Shown: positions 1 to 8,650, counted from the stretch's first letter. The stretch: 46,551 nucleotides of DNA from CAWEEP01 sp963808125 (GCA_963808125.1 CAWEEP010000025.1:1-46551), one strand, 5' to 3'. Program-made: numbers and translations. The notes: generated from the sequence alone by a model not told the origin.

Positions 1-1
1 C

Positions 2-580
2 AGCGAGCACCAGATGAACGCCCGTCGCGTCGCCGGCCTGGTGATCGGTCTGGGCGAAGTCGCCGCGCTGGTCGGGCTGAACATCTCGGCCAGCAACCTC
101 ACCTCGGTCGGCGAGGTCGGGCTGTGCACTGTCGGCTACGCCATCGGCCCGATGATCATCGCCCGCCGCCTCTCCCATCTGCCGTCGGTCGGTGTGGTGG
201 CGGCCTCCCTAACTCTGTCCGCGGTTGCCTACGGCCCGCTCGGCGTCGCCCAGCTCATCGGGGGAGCACCAACCGCCCGGGCCCTCGCCTCCGCCGCCAC
301 CCTCGGCGTGGTCTGCACGGCCGTGGCGTTCGTCCTCTTCTTCGCCCTCATCGCCGAGATCGGGCCAGTCCGGGCGACGGTCATCACCTACTTCAACCCT
401 GCGGTCGCCCTGTTTCTGGGCGTCACGGTGCTCGGCGAACCGCTGCGGGCGGGGACGCTGGCGGGTTTCGCCCTGATCCTTGCCGGTTCCTACCTGGCGA
501 CGAGGCGGCCGGCGGCGGGACGGGGGGCTCCGCAGGAGGCGACGGCGGAACAGCGGGGCGCCGAGGGCACGGGCGGCTGA
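2..580 (+). CDS. EamA/DMT-family transporter, C-terminal part (5' end outside window)
   Basis: Membrane transporter of the drug/metabolite transporter superfamily. The reading frame is already open at base 2, so the gene begins upstream of the window. The visible part carries alternating hydrophobic helices (about five), including a segment ending VATVITYFNPAVALFLGV-like and GEPLRAGTLAGFALILAGSYL, which is the typical end of an EamA repeat: a conserved Pro in the penultimate helices and a Gly-rich last helix, then a polar tail rich in Gly, Ala and Arg. Substrate cannot be told from the sequence. It sits directly upstream of the TPP riboswitch, which separates it from the thiamin genes, so it is probably not part of that operon. 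The family call is firm; the function is open. Confidence 0.85.
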   Translation, partial: SEHQMNARRVAGLVIGLGEVAALVGLNISASNLTSVGEVGLCTVGYAIGPMIIARRLSHLPSVGVVAASLTLSAVAYGPLGVAQLIGGAPTARALASAATLGVVCTAVAFVLFFALIAEIGPVRATVITYFNPAVALFLGVTVLGEPLRAGTLAGFALILAGSYLATRRPAAGRGAPQEATAEQRGAEGTGG

Positions 581-629
581 CACGAGGTCGGGGGCGGCGT
601 TCCCGGAGCGGGTGGTGGTAGTCTCTCCA

Positions 630-703
630 GCGTCCCGGGGTGCCCGCCGTGGGCTGAGATGACACCCGAGAACCTGATCTGGGTCATTCCAGCGTAGGGA
701 GGG
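630..703 (+). promoter_or_regulatory. TPP riboswitch (THI element) upstream of thiD
   Basis: The conserved blocks of the thiamin pyrophosphate riboswitch appear in order: CGGGGTGCC (637-645), GGCTGAGAT (652-660), ACACCCGAGAACCTGATCTG (663-682), then GGGTCATTCCAGCGTAGGGA (681-700). The final GGGAGGGG at 697-704 lies 3-4 nt before the ATG at 708. The 3' strand of helix P1 therefore overlaps the ribosome binding site, which suggests that ligand binding blocks translation initiation. That mechanism is inferred from geometry. The control would cover the whole overlapping thiD-thiM-thiE-permease operon. Confidence 0.96.
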
Positions 704-707
704 GCCG

Positions 708-1487
708 ATGACAGTGGCTCGCTGTCTGACCATCGCGACGTCGGATTCCGGCGGTGGCGCAGGCATTCAGGCCGACCTCAAGGCGTTCGCCGCCGCGGGC
801 TGTCACGGCATGTCGGCGATCGTCGCTCTCACCGCCCAGAACACGGTCTCGGTTCGGGCCATCCACGAGCTGCCGCCGGACTTCATCGTCGCCCAGATCG
901 ACGCCGTCATCGACGACATCGGCGTCGACGCCGCCAAGACCGGGATGCTCTTCTCCTCGGCCATCATCGAGGCGGTCGCCGACCGGCTGGCCGGCACCGT
1001 CTTCCCCCTCGTCGTCGACCCGGTGATGGTGGCCGCCTCCGGCGCCACGCTGCTGCGGGACGACGCCGTCGGCAGCCTGGTGCGACGCCTCTTCCCGCTT
1101 GCCACGGTGATCACCCCCAACCTCCCGGAGGCGGAGGCGCTGACCGGGTGCCGGGGCACCCGCGCGGAGCTGGCGGAGCACCTTCACGCCATGGGAGCCC
1201 GGGCGGTTCTGGTCACGGGCGGCCACGGCGAGAGCGCCGTCGACCACCTCTATGACGGCCGCGACCACCACGAGATCCCGGTCACGCGCCATGCCATCCC
1301 CGCCACGCACGGTGCCGGCTGCACCCATTCGGCCACCCTCTGCGCCCGCCTCGCGCGGGGCGACGATCTGCTCACCGCCGCCCGGACCGCCTCCCAGGTG
1401 GCCGCCGGTGCCGTGCTGCACGGCCTGGTCGAGATCGGCGCCGGCGAGGGTCCCGTCAACGCGCTTCACGGAGTCGTCCCATGCTGA
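708..1487 (+). CDS. thiD: Hydroxymethylpyrimidine/phosphomethylpyrimidine kinase
   Basis: Ribokinase-fold enzyme (259 aa) that phosphorylates HMP to HMP-P and then HMP-PP for thiamin synthesis in the cytosol. The N-terminal TIATSDSGGGAGIQADLKAF is the diagnostic ThiD substrate-binding stretch, followed by GVDAAKTGM, the VVDPVMVA strand, ITPNLPEAEAL, and the C-terminal anion-hole motif THGAGCTHSAT, where the family places the catalytic residue before SAT. Length matches a stand-alone ThiD. The start is fixed by the riboswitch-embedded ribosome binding site 3-4 nt upstream. The stop overlaps the thiM start by 7 nt, so the two are translationally linked. It is controlled by the TPP riboswitch just upstream. 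Confidence 0.96.
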   Translation: MTVARCLTIATSDSGGGAGIQADLKAFAAAGCHGMSAIVALTAQNTVSVRAIHELPPDFIVAQIDAVIDDIGVDAAKTGMLFSSAIIEAVADRLAGTVFPLVVDPVMVAASGATLLRDDAVGSLVRRLFPLATVITPNLPEAEALTGCRGTRAELAEHLHAMGARAVLVTGGHGESAVDHLYDGRDHHEIPVTRHAIPATHGAGCTHSATLCARLARGDDLLTAARTASQVAAGAVLHGLVEIGAGEGPVNALHGVVPC

Positions 1488-2288
1488 ACCCGCGCTTCTC
1501 CCCCGCCGCCTCGCTGCGCGCCATCCGCGCCCAGCGGCCCCTCGTCCATCAGATCACCAACTACGTGGTCATGAACGAGACGGCCAACATCACGCTGGCG
1601 GTCGGCGCCTCGCCCGTCATGGCCCACGCGCTGGGCGAGGTCGCGGACATGGCGTCGGTCGCCTCCGCCGTCGTGCTGAACATCGGCACCCTGTCCCCCG
1701 AGTGGGTCGAGGCGATGGTCCTGGCCGGGCGCGCCGCCAACCGCACGGGTGCGCCGGTGGTGCTCGACCCGGTCGGTGCCGGGGCGACGCGGCTGCGCAC
1801 CGACGCGGCGAGGCGCATCCTGGACGAGGTCTCGGTGTCGATCGTCCGGGGCAACGCCGCCGAGATCGCGGCCCTGGCGGGCGAGGCGGCGGAGATCCGC
1901 GGGGTCGAACTCGGTGAGCGCCGGTGACCCCCGGCGTCTCGCCGAGACGGCGGCGCGGGCTCTCGGGTGCACCGTCGCCGTGACCGGCCCGGTCGACCAC
2001 GTCGCCGACCCGGGCGGGCGGGCCTCGGTGCACAACGGGGCGCCCCTGCTCAGCCAGGTCACCGGCACGGGCTGCATGGCCACCGCCATCTGCGGCTGCT
2101 TCGCGGCGGTCAATCGTGACGACCCGCTGCGGGCCGCAGTCGAGGCGCTGGCCGCCTTCGGTGTCGCCGCCGAGCACGCCGCGGAGGGCGCTCGCGGACC
2201 CGGCAGCTTCCACGTCAACCTCTACGACAGCGTCGCCGGCCTGGACCCGGACAGCCTCGACGCGGCGGCCCGGATCGAGCCGGGATGA
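1481..2288 (+). CDS. thiM: Hydroxyethylthiazole kinase, broken by an apparent single-base frameshift
   Basis: ThiM phosphorylates 4-methyl-5-hydroxyethylthiazole, the thiazole salvage step. The N-terminal half (1481-1927 as read) has VHQITNYVVMNETANITLAVGASP, VVLNIGTL and LDPVGAGAT, the hallmark ThiM motifs. That frame stops at 1925-1927, while the rest of the protein continues in another frame to 2288: AVTGPVDHVADPG, then VTGTGCMATA, the substrate and ATP loop. Removing one base in the G-run at 1901-1904 restores one frame of 268 aa, close to the usual ThiM length. A gene finder will report two overlapping pieces. It lies between thiD (7-nt overlap) and thiE (ATGA overlap). I think a sequencing error is more likely than a true pseudogene because the rest is intact and downstream genes are well kept. 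Confidence 0.9.
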
Positions 2289-2866
2289 TCCTCCACGCCC
2301 TCGTCGCCGACGCGCCGGCGGCGGGATGGGCCGCCGGGCACGGGGCGACCGTCGTCCAGCTGCGGTTCAAGCACGTGACGACGGCCGAGCGGGTTCGGGC
2401 GGGTCGGGACGCCCTTGCCCTGGTGCGCCGCCCCGTCGAGGTCGTCATGAACGACGATGTCGAGGCCGCGGCTGCCCTCGACATCAGCGTCCATCTTGGC
2501 CAGGGCGACCCGGGGGTGGAGCGGGCTCGCCAGGCCGGCATCGCCTTCGGCCGCTCCGCGCGCACCGTCGAGGAGGCTCGCGAGGCGGAGGCGAAGGGGG
2601 CGCGCTACGTCGGCGCAGGTCCGGTGTGGACAACGCCCAGCAAGGCGGACGCCGGCCCGGGCATCGGCCTGGACGGTCTGGCGGCGATCTGCGCCGCGGT
2701 GAGCATCCCCGTCATCGCCATCGGGGGAGTGGACGCGGGCAACGCCACATGGTGTGTCGCCGCCGGCGCCGGCGGGGTTGCGGTGATCCGCGCCGTCATC
2801 GAGCTGCCCCACCTGCGAGCCGTCTTGGATGCTTTGCTGGCGCCCGGCAGCGCGGCGTTGGTGTGA
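2285..2866 (+). CDS. thiE: Thiamine-phosphate synthase
   Basis: TIM-barrel enzyme (193 aa) that joins HMP-PP and thiazole phosphate to thiamin phosphate. Visible family motifs are VVQLRFKH (substrate strand, usually QLR.K), VVMNDDVEAA (the usual [IL]NDR/D segment binding Mg and pyrophosphate), VHLGQGD, FGRSARTVEEA (normally GxSxHT), the KGARYVGAGPVWTTPSKAD loop, which is the strongest ThiE signature, and VIAIGGV. It is slightly shorter than the usual 205-220 aa at the N-terminus. The ATG overlaps the thiM stop (ATGA at 2285-2288), and its own stop overlaps the permease GTG start, so the four genes form one translationally coupled operon under the TPP riboswitch. Confidence 0.95.
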   Translation: MILHALVADAPAAGWAAGHGATVVQLRFKHVTTAERVRAGRDALALVRRPVEVVMNDDVEAAAALDISVHLGQGDPGVERARQAGIAFGRSARTVEEAREAEAKGARYVGAGPVWTTPSKADAGPGIGLDGLAAICAAVSIPVIAIGGVDAGNATWCVAAGAGGVAVIRAVIELPHLRAVLDALLAPGSAALV

Positions 2867-4347
2867 CCTCCACGGCGGTCGACGTCCCCGTCCGGGAAGG
2901 GGTTTACGGCGAGAGGGTCGCGGCCGTCGAGCCGGGGGGCATCGAGTACATCGCCCCCTCGGAGCGGCATGGCAGCCCGCGCCAGCTCTTCTGGACGTGG
3001 ACCTCGCCGAACCTCGAGTTCGCCACCGTCTTCATCGGCGTCCTCCCCGTGGTCCTCTTCGGGGGCGGCTTCTGGGCGACGTCGGCCGCGCTGCTGGTGG
3101 GCACCGCGTTGGGATCGGCGGCCCACGGCCTGCTCTCGGCCATGGGGCCGCGGCTGGGAGTGGCGCAGATGGTGGAAAGCCGCGCCGGCTTCGGGTTCCT
3201 CGGCAACCTCCTCCCCGCCGGCCTCAACGCCGTCACCTCGGGGGCCGGATGGGTGGCCGTCAACAGCGTGAGCGGAGCCTTCGCCCTGCAGACGTTCTGC
3301 GCCGCCGTCCACCTGCCCCAGCCGGCGTTCACGCCGGCCCTGGGGGTCATCGTGCTGATCGAAATCGGCATCGCCTTCACCGGTCACAACTTCATCCACG
3401 CCATCGAGCGCTGGGTGTTCCCCTTCCTCGCGGTGGTCTTCGCCGCGTGCTGCCTGGCCATCTTCTGGCACACGCGGGCGGGCGCCGGGTTCGACGCCGC
3501 CGCCCCCGACGCCGCCGGCGGGCCGGTGGGGGCGTTCATGATCGCCGTCTTCTTCTCTCTCGCCTATGCGGTCAGCTGGAACCCCTACGCCTCGGACTAC
3601 AGCCGCTACATGGCGAGGTCCACCGATCCGGTGCGCGTCGCCCTCGCCGCGGGCCTGGGGCTGTTCGTCTCATGCGCCCTCCTCGAGATCGCCGGCGCCG
3701 GCCTGGCCACGGTGGCGGGCACGGCCTGGGGGCCGAACGCCGTGCCCACCGACCAGTTCGTCAAGCCGCTGCCCGAGGCGCTGGCGATCGCAGCTCCGCT
3801 CGCCATCTGCGTCGGCGCCATCGCCGCCAACGTGCTCAACCTCTACAGCGGGGCCATGTCCTTCCTGAGCATGGGCGTCCGGATCCCGGCCCGCTGGCGC
3901 CGGGCGATCGTCGCCGTCGGCTTCGGCGTCATCGGCTTCGTGGTGGGCACGACCGGACAGGCGGGCCCCGGCGGGAAGTACGAGGACTTCCTCTCCTTCA
4001 ACACCTACTGGATCGTCCCCTTCCTCGGCGTGGTGCTGACCGACTGGGCGATGCGGCGCTCCCGGCTCAGCACCCCCCTCCTCTTCGACCGGCGCCACCG
4101 CAACCGCGCCGGGGTGGGCGCCTTCCTGCTCGGCGTGGCAGCCTGCGTCCCCTTCATGAACCAGACCCTCTACACCGGGTGGGTGGCCTCCGCCCTGCCC
4201 CAGACCGGCGATCTCAGCTTCGTCTCCGGCTTCGCCGTCAGCGCCGCCGCCTACGTGGTCCTCAGCCGAGGACGCGCCGCCGGCGACGCCTCCCCGCTTG
4301 CCGTCGAGCGCTCGACGGCAAGTCCGCTGGCCGGTGGCCACGGGTAG
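2863..4347 (+). CDS. cytX: NCS1-family cytosine/HMP permease (probable thiamin-precursor importer)
   Basis: Nucleobase:cation symporter-1 protein of 494 aa with about twelve hydrophobic segments. Family features are the N-terminal polar region ending SPRQLFWTWTSPNLEF, GAGWVAVNSVSG in the TM3 region, the VSWNPYASDYSRYM motif in mid-protein (the conserved DYSR of NCS1 proteins), NLYSGAMSF, and FLSFNTYWIVPFLGVVLTDW. I chose GTG 2863, which overlaps the thiE stop (GTGA); the open frame extends further upstream, but that stretch is a shadow of thiM and thiE. Being the last gene of a TPP-riboswitch operon, it most likely imports hydroxymethylpyrimidine rather than cytosine (CytX-type, inferred from context). 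The gene symbol is therefore tentative. Confidence 0.88.
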   Translation: MTSTAVDVPVREGVYGERVAAVEPGGIEYIAPSERHGSPRQLFWTWTSPNLEFATVFIGVLPVVLFGGGFWATSAALLVGTALGSAAHGLLSAMGPRLGVAQMVESRAGFGFLGNLLPAGLNAVTSGAGWVAVNSVSGAFALQTFCAAVHLPQPAFTPALGVIVLIEIGIAFTGHNFIHAIERWVFPFLAVVFAACCLAIFWHTRAGAGFDAAAPDAAGGPVGAFMIAVFFSLAYAVSWNPYASDYSRYMARSTDPVRVALAAGLGLFVSCALLEIAGAGLATVAGTAWGPNAVPTDQFVKPLPEALAIAAPLAICVGAIAANVLNLYSGAMSFLSMGVRIPARWRRAIVAVGFGVIGFVVGTTGQAGPGGKYEDFLSFNTYWIVPFLGVVLTDWAMRRSRLSTPLLFDRRHRNRAGVGAFLLGVAACVPFMNQTLYTGWVASALPQTGDLSFVSGFAVSAAAYVVLSRGRAAGDASPLAVERSTASPLAGGHG

Positions 4348-4402
4348 AGTGGATGGGCGGCACCGCGCCCCGCGCGCAGCCGTGTGACAGAGGAGATCCA
4401 CC

Positions 4403-4813
4403 GTGGGCCATGAGGCGACGCTCGAGTTCATCAGAGGCAACCGGCGGGGGGTCCTGGCGACGCGCCGGCGCGACGGCGGCGTCCAGATGTCGCCGGTCGT
4501 CGCGGCCGTCGACGGCGCCAATCGGGTCGTCATCAGCACCCGGGAGGGGGCGATGAAGACCGTCAACCTCCGCCGCGACCCGCACGCCACCTACTGCGCC
4601 ATCAGCGACCGCTTCTTCGGCGAGTGGCACACCGTGGAGGGATCGGTCGAGATCGTCAGCCTTCCCGAGGCGATGGAGGCACTGGTCGACTACTACCGCC
4701 AGGCGGTGGGCGAGCACCCGGATTGGGACGAGTACCGGCGAGCGATGGAGAAGGAGCACCGGGTCGTGCTGCGGCTCACCGTCGAGCGCAGCGGTCCCAC
4801 CCGCACGGGATAG
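4403..4813 (+). CDS. PPOX-class (pyridoxamine 5'-phosphate oxidase fold) probable F420- or FMN-dependent oxidoreductase
   Basis: Small split-barrel flavin/F420-binding protein (136 aa). The order of elements is typical: an N-terminal helix EATLEFIRGNRRGVLATRRRDG, the strand QMSPVVAAVDGANRVVISTREGAMKTVNLRRDPHATY, then EWHTVEGSVEIVSL and a helical ALVDYYRQAVGEHPDWDEYRRAM segment. The K-NLRRDP stretch and W.TVEG segment match TIGR03618-type F420-dependent members in high-GC Gram-positive bacteria. The GTG start has a good AGGAG at 4391-4395, 7 nt upstream. A TAGAGT hexamer overlaps the permease stop and could serve as a separate -10 box. The specific substrate is unknown. Confidence 0.82.
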   Translation: MGHEATLEFIRGNRRGVLATRRRDGGVQMSPVVAAVDGANRVVISTREGAMKTVNLRRDPHATYCAISDRFFGEWHTVEGSVEIVSLPEAMEALVDYYRQAVGEHPDWDEYRRAMEKEHRVVLRLTVERSGPTRTG

Positions 4814-4822
4814 CCGGCCCGC

Positions 4823-6277
4823 CTAGGGCTGGGACTTCGGCTCGCCCCGCCGCTCCAGTTCGCCCAGGGCGTCCAGCAGGCGCTGGACACATGCCTCCGC
4901 GCCGATGAAGGCCATTGCGTCGAAGACGGGAACGCCGGTGGGCGTGCCGAGGATGGCGACGTAGAGCACGCGGAAGCCGTCGCGGGCGCTGACCCCCCGC
5001 GCGTCCAGTCCAGCAGTCAGGCGCAGCCGCATGGCCTCGATGTCGGTGAGCCCGCCCGCGCGAATCTCGGCGACGGTGTCCTCGATGAGACGTCCGGCGG
5101 TGGCCTGGTCGATCTTCTTCGGCGGGAAGACCACGTCGGGGCCCCAGGGTGCCGGACCGAGAAGCGGTGCCGCGAGAGTTGCCGCGTCGCGCAACGTGAC
5201 CATGCGCTCGCGCAGAAGCGGGAGGAGCCGGCGCCGCACCTCCTCGCTCGTCTGCGGCAGATGGAACTCCAGCGCGGTGACCAGATCTGCGGCGTCCATG
5301 CGCCGGATGTGGAGACCGTTCAGCGAATCCAGTTTGCGGTGGTCGAAGATGGCCGGAGACGGCTGCACGCGGTCGAGAGAGAAGGCGGCGACGAGCTCCG
5401 CACGATCGAACACCTCCTGTCCCGTGCCGCTCGACCATCCGAGGAGGGCCATGGCGTTGACCACCGCCTCGGGCAGGTAGCCCATCTCCGCGTACTCCAG
5501 AACCGTGCGGGCGCCGCGGCGCTTGGAGAGCTTCTGCCGGTCCTCGCCGAGGACCTGGGGGACGTGGCAGAACTGCGGCGGGTCCCACCCGAGGGCGGCG
5601 TAGACGGCAAGATGCTTGGGCGTCGAGGGGATCCACTCGTCGGAGCGGATGACGTGGGTCACGCCCATGAGGTGGTCGTCCACCACCACCGCGAGGTGGT
5701 AGGTGGGGAAGCCGTCCGACTTGAGCAGGACTTGGTCATCGATGTCGGCGTTGAGGTACGTCACCGAGCGGCGGATGACGTCGTCCCACTCGGTCGTCCC
5801 GTCGGGCATGCGCAGGCGGAGAACGGCGGGGACGCCGGCGGCGCGCTCGGCGGCCACCTCGTCGTGGCGGTCCAGGCAGCGGCGGTCATACCGCGGAGGC
5901 TGTTTGCGCCTCTGCTGCTCGAGGCGCATCTCGGTGAGACGCTCGGTGGTACATGTGCACCAGTACGCCGCGCCGGCCACCACCAGCCGCTGCGCGTGCT
6001 CGCGATAGATGTCGACGCGCTTCGACTGCACGTACGGCGCGTGCGGACCGCCCACCTCCGGACCCTCGTCCCAGTCGAGACCGAGCCAGTGGAGGGTCTC
6101 CAGGATGGCGGCCTCGCTCTCGGGCACGTAGCGGCCCTGGTCGGTGTCCTCGACGCGGAGGATGAAGGTGCCGCCGGTGGATCGCGCCGCCAGCCACGCG
6201 AAGAGCGCGGTGCGGACGTTGCCGAGGTGCAGGAAGCCCGTCGGTGAGGGCGCGAACCTGGTCCGGATCGGAGGCAC
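4823..6277 (-). CDS. gltX: Glutamate--tRNA ligase
   Basis: Class I aminoacyl-tRNA synthetase of 484 aa that charges tRNA-Glu. The N-terminus RTRFAPSPTGFLHLGNVRTA holds the HIGH-type motif in the HLGN form, followed by FILRVEDTDQGR, the WCTCT stretch of the zinc-like region, HVIRSDEW and the KMSKS-type loop KLSKRRG. The anticodon-binding half contains NAMALLGWSSG and a long helical C-terminus ending FIGAEACVQRLLDALGEL. Length is normal. It lies 9 nt downstream of a small membrane protein gene on the same strand, so they likely share a transcript. Its 3' end meets the PPOX gene with only 9 nt between stops. Its tRNA substrate gene lies 2.7 kb away. Confidence 0.97.
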   Translation of the reverse strand: MPPIRTRFAPSPTGFLHLGNVRTALFAWLAARSTGGTFILRVEDTDQGRYVPESEAAILETLHWLGLDWDEGPEVGGPHAPYVQSKRVDIYREHAQRLVVAGAAYWCTCTTERLTEMRLEQQRRKQPPRYDRRCLDRHDEVAAERAAGVPAVLRLRMPDGTTEWDDVIRRSVTYLNADIDDQVLLKSDGFPTYHLAVVVDDHLMGVTHVIRSDEWIPSTPKHLAVYAALGWDPPQFCHVPQVLGEDRQKLSKRRGARTVLEYAEMGYLPEAVVNAMALLGWSSGTGQEVFDRAELVAAFSLDRVQPSPAIFDHRKLDSLNGLHIRRMDAADLVTALEFHLPQTSEEVRRRLLPLLRERMVTLRDAATLAAPLLGPAPWGPDVVFPPKKIDQATAGRLIEDTVAEIRAGGLTDIEAMRLRLTAGLDARGVSARDGFRVLYVAILGTPTGVPVFDAMAFIGAEACVQRLLDALGELERRGEPKSQP

Positions 6278-6286
6278 GACAGCCGA

Positions 6287-6757
6287 TCAGCAGGAGCTCA
6301 CGCCGGCAGCACAGTGCGGCGCAAAGAAGATCAGGAGAACCGCGGTCCAGAGCAGCAGGCCCACGATGATGAGCGGGACATCAAGATGAGAGACGGAGAA
6401 GCCGACGGGGCGCGGCGAGCCTCCGGCGCGGGGCCGGTCACCGACCGTCACCACACCGCCGCCGGGTTCACCGGCCTCCCCCATCCCCCAGGCCGGGATG
6501 GCGGCGGAGGAGGGTGCGGAGGAGACGCTCAGCGGCGTGGCCTCGGGCCGTCCGGCACGGAGGGCGACGCTGACGAGAAGCCACGCCCCGGCCAGCGCGA
6601 TCACCGCGCCGACGCCGATGAGCGCCCAGCCCCGGACGGCGTCAACCTGGGCACCACCCGCGAGGACCCCCAGCAACAGCAGGATGCCGGCGGTGACAAT
6701 GGCGGCGACGATCACCGCCAGGGCGGCAGTGGTGCCGATGAGGTCGCGGACGCGCAT
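6287..6757 (-). CDS. Small membrane protein of unknown function, upstream of gltX
   Basis: Predicted 156-aa integral membrane protein that I do not recognise. It has two hydrophobic helices near the N-terminus (about residues 10-34 and 43-65), a polar Pro/Gly/Ser-rich middle (about 68-120), and a third hydrophobic helix (about 126-146) ending in a short tail with two cysteines. The start has an upstream GAGGAG 3-4 nt before the ATG, and a TATACT hexamer on the minus strand about 35 nt further up that could be the -10 box of a gltX operon promoter. The stop is 9 nt before gltX. No function can be assigned. Confidence 0.7.
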   Translation of the reverse strand: MRVRDLIGTTAALAVIVAAIVTAGILLLLGVLAGGAQVDAVRGWALIGVGAVIALAGAWLLVSVALRAGRPEATPLSVSSAPSSAAIPAWGMGEAGEPGGGVVTVGDRPRAGGSPRPVGFSVSHLDVPLIIVGLLLWTAVLLIFFAPHCAAGVSSC

Positions 6758-6912
6758 GGCTCCTCGCTGGTGGGGCGACGACCAGCCGAGTATAGCCGCG
6801 GCCCCCGGCGCAACCCGGCCGCACCGGTCGCGGGCGTGGTCGCCGGGGGAGCCCGCATCCGCGCCGAGTCCCGATCTCGCGACGGGGCGCCGACCGCCGC
6901 CGATTCGGGGGC

Positions 6913-6918
6913 GATAAT
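6913..6918 (+). promoter_or_regulatory. Putative leaderless -10 box (GATAAT) for the response regulator
   Basis: GATAAT ends 6 nt before the ATG at 6925, and no Shine-Dalgarno sequence lies between. This spacing would put transcription start at or next to the start codon. No clear -35 is visible. The same arrangement recurs at several other genes in this window, which supports it. Confidence 0.5.
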
Positions 6919-6924
6919 CGCCGC

Positions 6925-7599
6925 ATGAAGGTCCTTGTGGTCGAGGACGACAGGGAGGCGGCGGAAACCCTCCAATGGGGGCTTGCGGAAGCCGGCATCG
7001 CCGCGGATGTCGTCCACACGGGGGACGACGCGATTCGAGAGGCCCAGCGCAACGCCTACGACGCTGTCATTCTCGACGTCATGCTCGCCGGCGGCCCCGA
7101 CGGGTTCGCGGTGTGCCGCCGGCTTCGCGATCTTCATGTCACCAGCCGGGTGATGATGCTCACCGCGCGGGACGGCATCCCCGACAGGGTGTCGGGCCTC
7201 GACTCGGGAGCGGACGACTACCTGACCAAGCCGTTCGCCTTCGCCGAGCTGCTGGCCCGGATCAGAGCCCTCGCGCGCCGCGACCCCGTACCGACGGGCG
7301 TTGCCGTCTCCGATCTCAGCGTCGACGAACTGGCCCGTGTCGCCAGGGTGGGTGGGAACGAAATCGCCCTCACGCGAAAGGAGTTCGACCTGCTCGCCCT
7401 CCTCGCCCAGAATGCCGGCCACGTGGTGGCGGAGGAATACCTCCTCGATCGCGGGTGGAGCTCCGACAGCACGCCCACCGCCGGCCTCGTCGACGTGTAC
7501 ATGAGCCGCCTGCGGAGGAAGCTGGCCGGCGCCGGCTCCAGGGTCCGCATCGTGAACCTGCGCGGCATCGGCTACCGCATGGAGGTCGAGGGTGCCTGA
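6925..7599 (+). CDS. OmpR/PhoB-family response regulator
   Basis: DNA-binding response regulator of 224 aa. The N-terminal receiver has the acidic pair VVEDD (residues 5-9), the phospho-acceptor aspartate in VILDVMLAGG, the MLTARDG Thr/Ala switch and the conserved Lys in DDYLTKPFAFAELLARI. The C-terminal winged helix (about 130-222) has VGGNEIALTRKEFDLLALLAQNAG, VDVYMSRLRRKL and VNLRGIGYRME, typical of the OmpR class. It overlaps the downstream histidine kinase by 8 nt. The target is unknown; the pilin gene immediately after the kinase is a candidate by position only. Confidence 0.95.
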   Translation: MKVLVVEDDREAAETLQWGLAEAGIAADVVHTGDDAIREAQRNAYDAVILDVMLAGGPDGFAVCRRLRDLHVTSRVMMLTARDGIPDRVSGLDSGADDYLTKPFAFAELLARIRALARRDPVPTGVAVSDLSVDELARVARVGGNEIALTRKEFDLLALLAQNAGHVVAEEYLLDRGWSSDSTPTAGLVDVYMSRLRRKLAGAGSRVRIVNLRGIGYRMEVEGA

Positions 7600-8650
7600 G
7601 AGCTCCCGCGTCCCGCGGAGGTCTGGCTTCCTCAGTCACCCCCGCCCAATGCGAACGCTGCCCAGGGTGGTGGCGATGGTCCTCCTGTGCCTCGTCGTGA
7701 TGGCTGCCGCCACCGTGCTCGAGGTCGTCACCCCGCCGGACGACGCCTTCGGGGCGGTCCCCCTGCTCTGCGTCGTCGCGGCGCTCTGGCTGCTCCCCGC
7801 CTGGCCGGCGTTCCTCGTCGGCGGCGCCGCGCTGGTGCAGCCGGTGGTGCTCCTAGAAGTCGGCCAATGGCCGGTGCTCACCGCCGACTTCCAGTTCATC
7901 GCCGTGGCGGTGGTGACCGTCACCGGGACTTTCTCCATCAACGCCCTGGTCAGGGCCGCGGCGGAGAGGGAGGCGCTGATCGAGAGCCTCACCCGGTTCA
8001 CGGCGGACGCTGCCCACGAGCTGCGCTCCCCCCTCAGCGCCATCCGCAACGCCGCCGAGGTCACCCTCCAGCAGAGGCGAACTCCGGCGCGCTACGTGGC
8101 CAGCCTCGAGCAGATCCGGGACCAGGCGACCCGGCTTGCCGTGCTCACCGACGGCCTGCTCCTCCTGGCGCGGCGGGACGCCAGCGCGCTGTACGTGCGG
8201 CGTGAGCCCCTCTCCATCGACGATCTCATGGAGGAGCTGTACGCCCGGTGGCGCGGCCCCGCCGAACGCGGACACATCAGCCTCGAGGTGGCCCGGGAGA
8301 CGGGTGCAGACGTGTCGGGTGACCCGGTCCTCCTCGGACGACTTTTCGACAACCTCGTCGACAACGCGCTGCGGCACGCAACGAGCCGGGTGAGTGTCTC
8401 CAGCGCTCTCGACGGCGGTGTGTGCCGCGTCATCGTGGAGGATGATGGCGGCGGCTTCCCGAAGGGACAGCGGCCGGCCACCATCGAGCAGCTCGGGCCA
8501 CGGCAGGGGTTCCCGACCCGGAGCGGCGGCACCGGGCTGGGCCTGTCGATCGTGGCCGCCATCGCCGCCGAGCACGGCGGCGCCGTCGGCCTGGAACATC
8601 CGGTCGGCGGATTGCGAATCATTGTCGGACTTCCCGTCACATCGAGTTAA
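7592..8650 (+). CDS. Two-component sensor histidine kinase
   Basis: Membrane histidine kinase (352 aa), partner of the preceding regulator. The N-terminal third has three to four hydrophobic segments (about 20-115) with very short loops, so there is almost no extracytoplasmic sensor domain. The HisKA box is FTADAAHELRSPLSAIRNAAE, with the phospho-acceptor His in HELRSP. The HATPase domain shows LFDNLVDNALRHA (N box), VIVEDDGGGF (G1) and GGTGLGLSIVAAIAAEHGG (G2). The GTG start overlaps the regulator's stop; a later ATG in HPRPMRTLPRVVAMV would remove a 20-residue polar N-terminus and is possible. No HAMP domain is evident. Confidence 0.93.
   Translation: MPESSRVPRRSGFLSHPRPMRTLPRVVAMVLLCLVVMAAATVLEVVTPPDDAFGAVPLLCVVAALWLLPAWPAFLVGGAALVQPVVLLEVGQWPVLTADFQFIAVAVVTVTGTFSINALVRAAAEREALIESLTRFTADAAHELRSPLSAIRNAAEVTLQQRRTPARYVASLEQIRDQATRLAVLTDGLLLLARRDASALYVRREPLSIDDLMEELYARWRGPAERGHISLEVARETGADVSGDPVLLGRLFDNLVDNALRHATSRVSVSSALDGGVCRVIVEDDGGGFPKGQRPATIEQLGPRQGFPTRSGGTGLGLSIVAAIAAEHGGAVGLEHPVGGLRIIVGLPVTSS

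Noticed and set aside
2116..2862. N-terminal extension of the permease frame over thiM and thiE
   Set aside because: The stretch is a low-complexity Arg/Pro/Ala shadow of two recognised genes. The NCS1 protein begins at GTG 2863 with a normal overlap.
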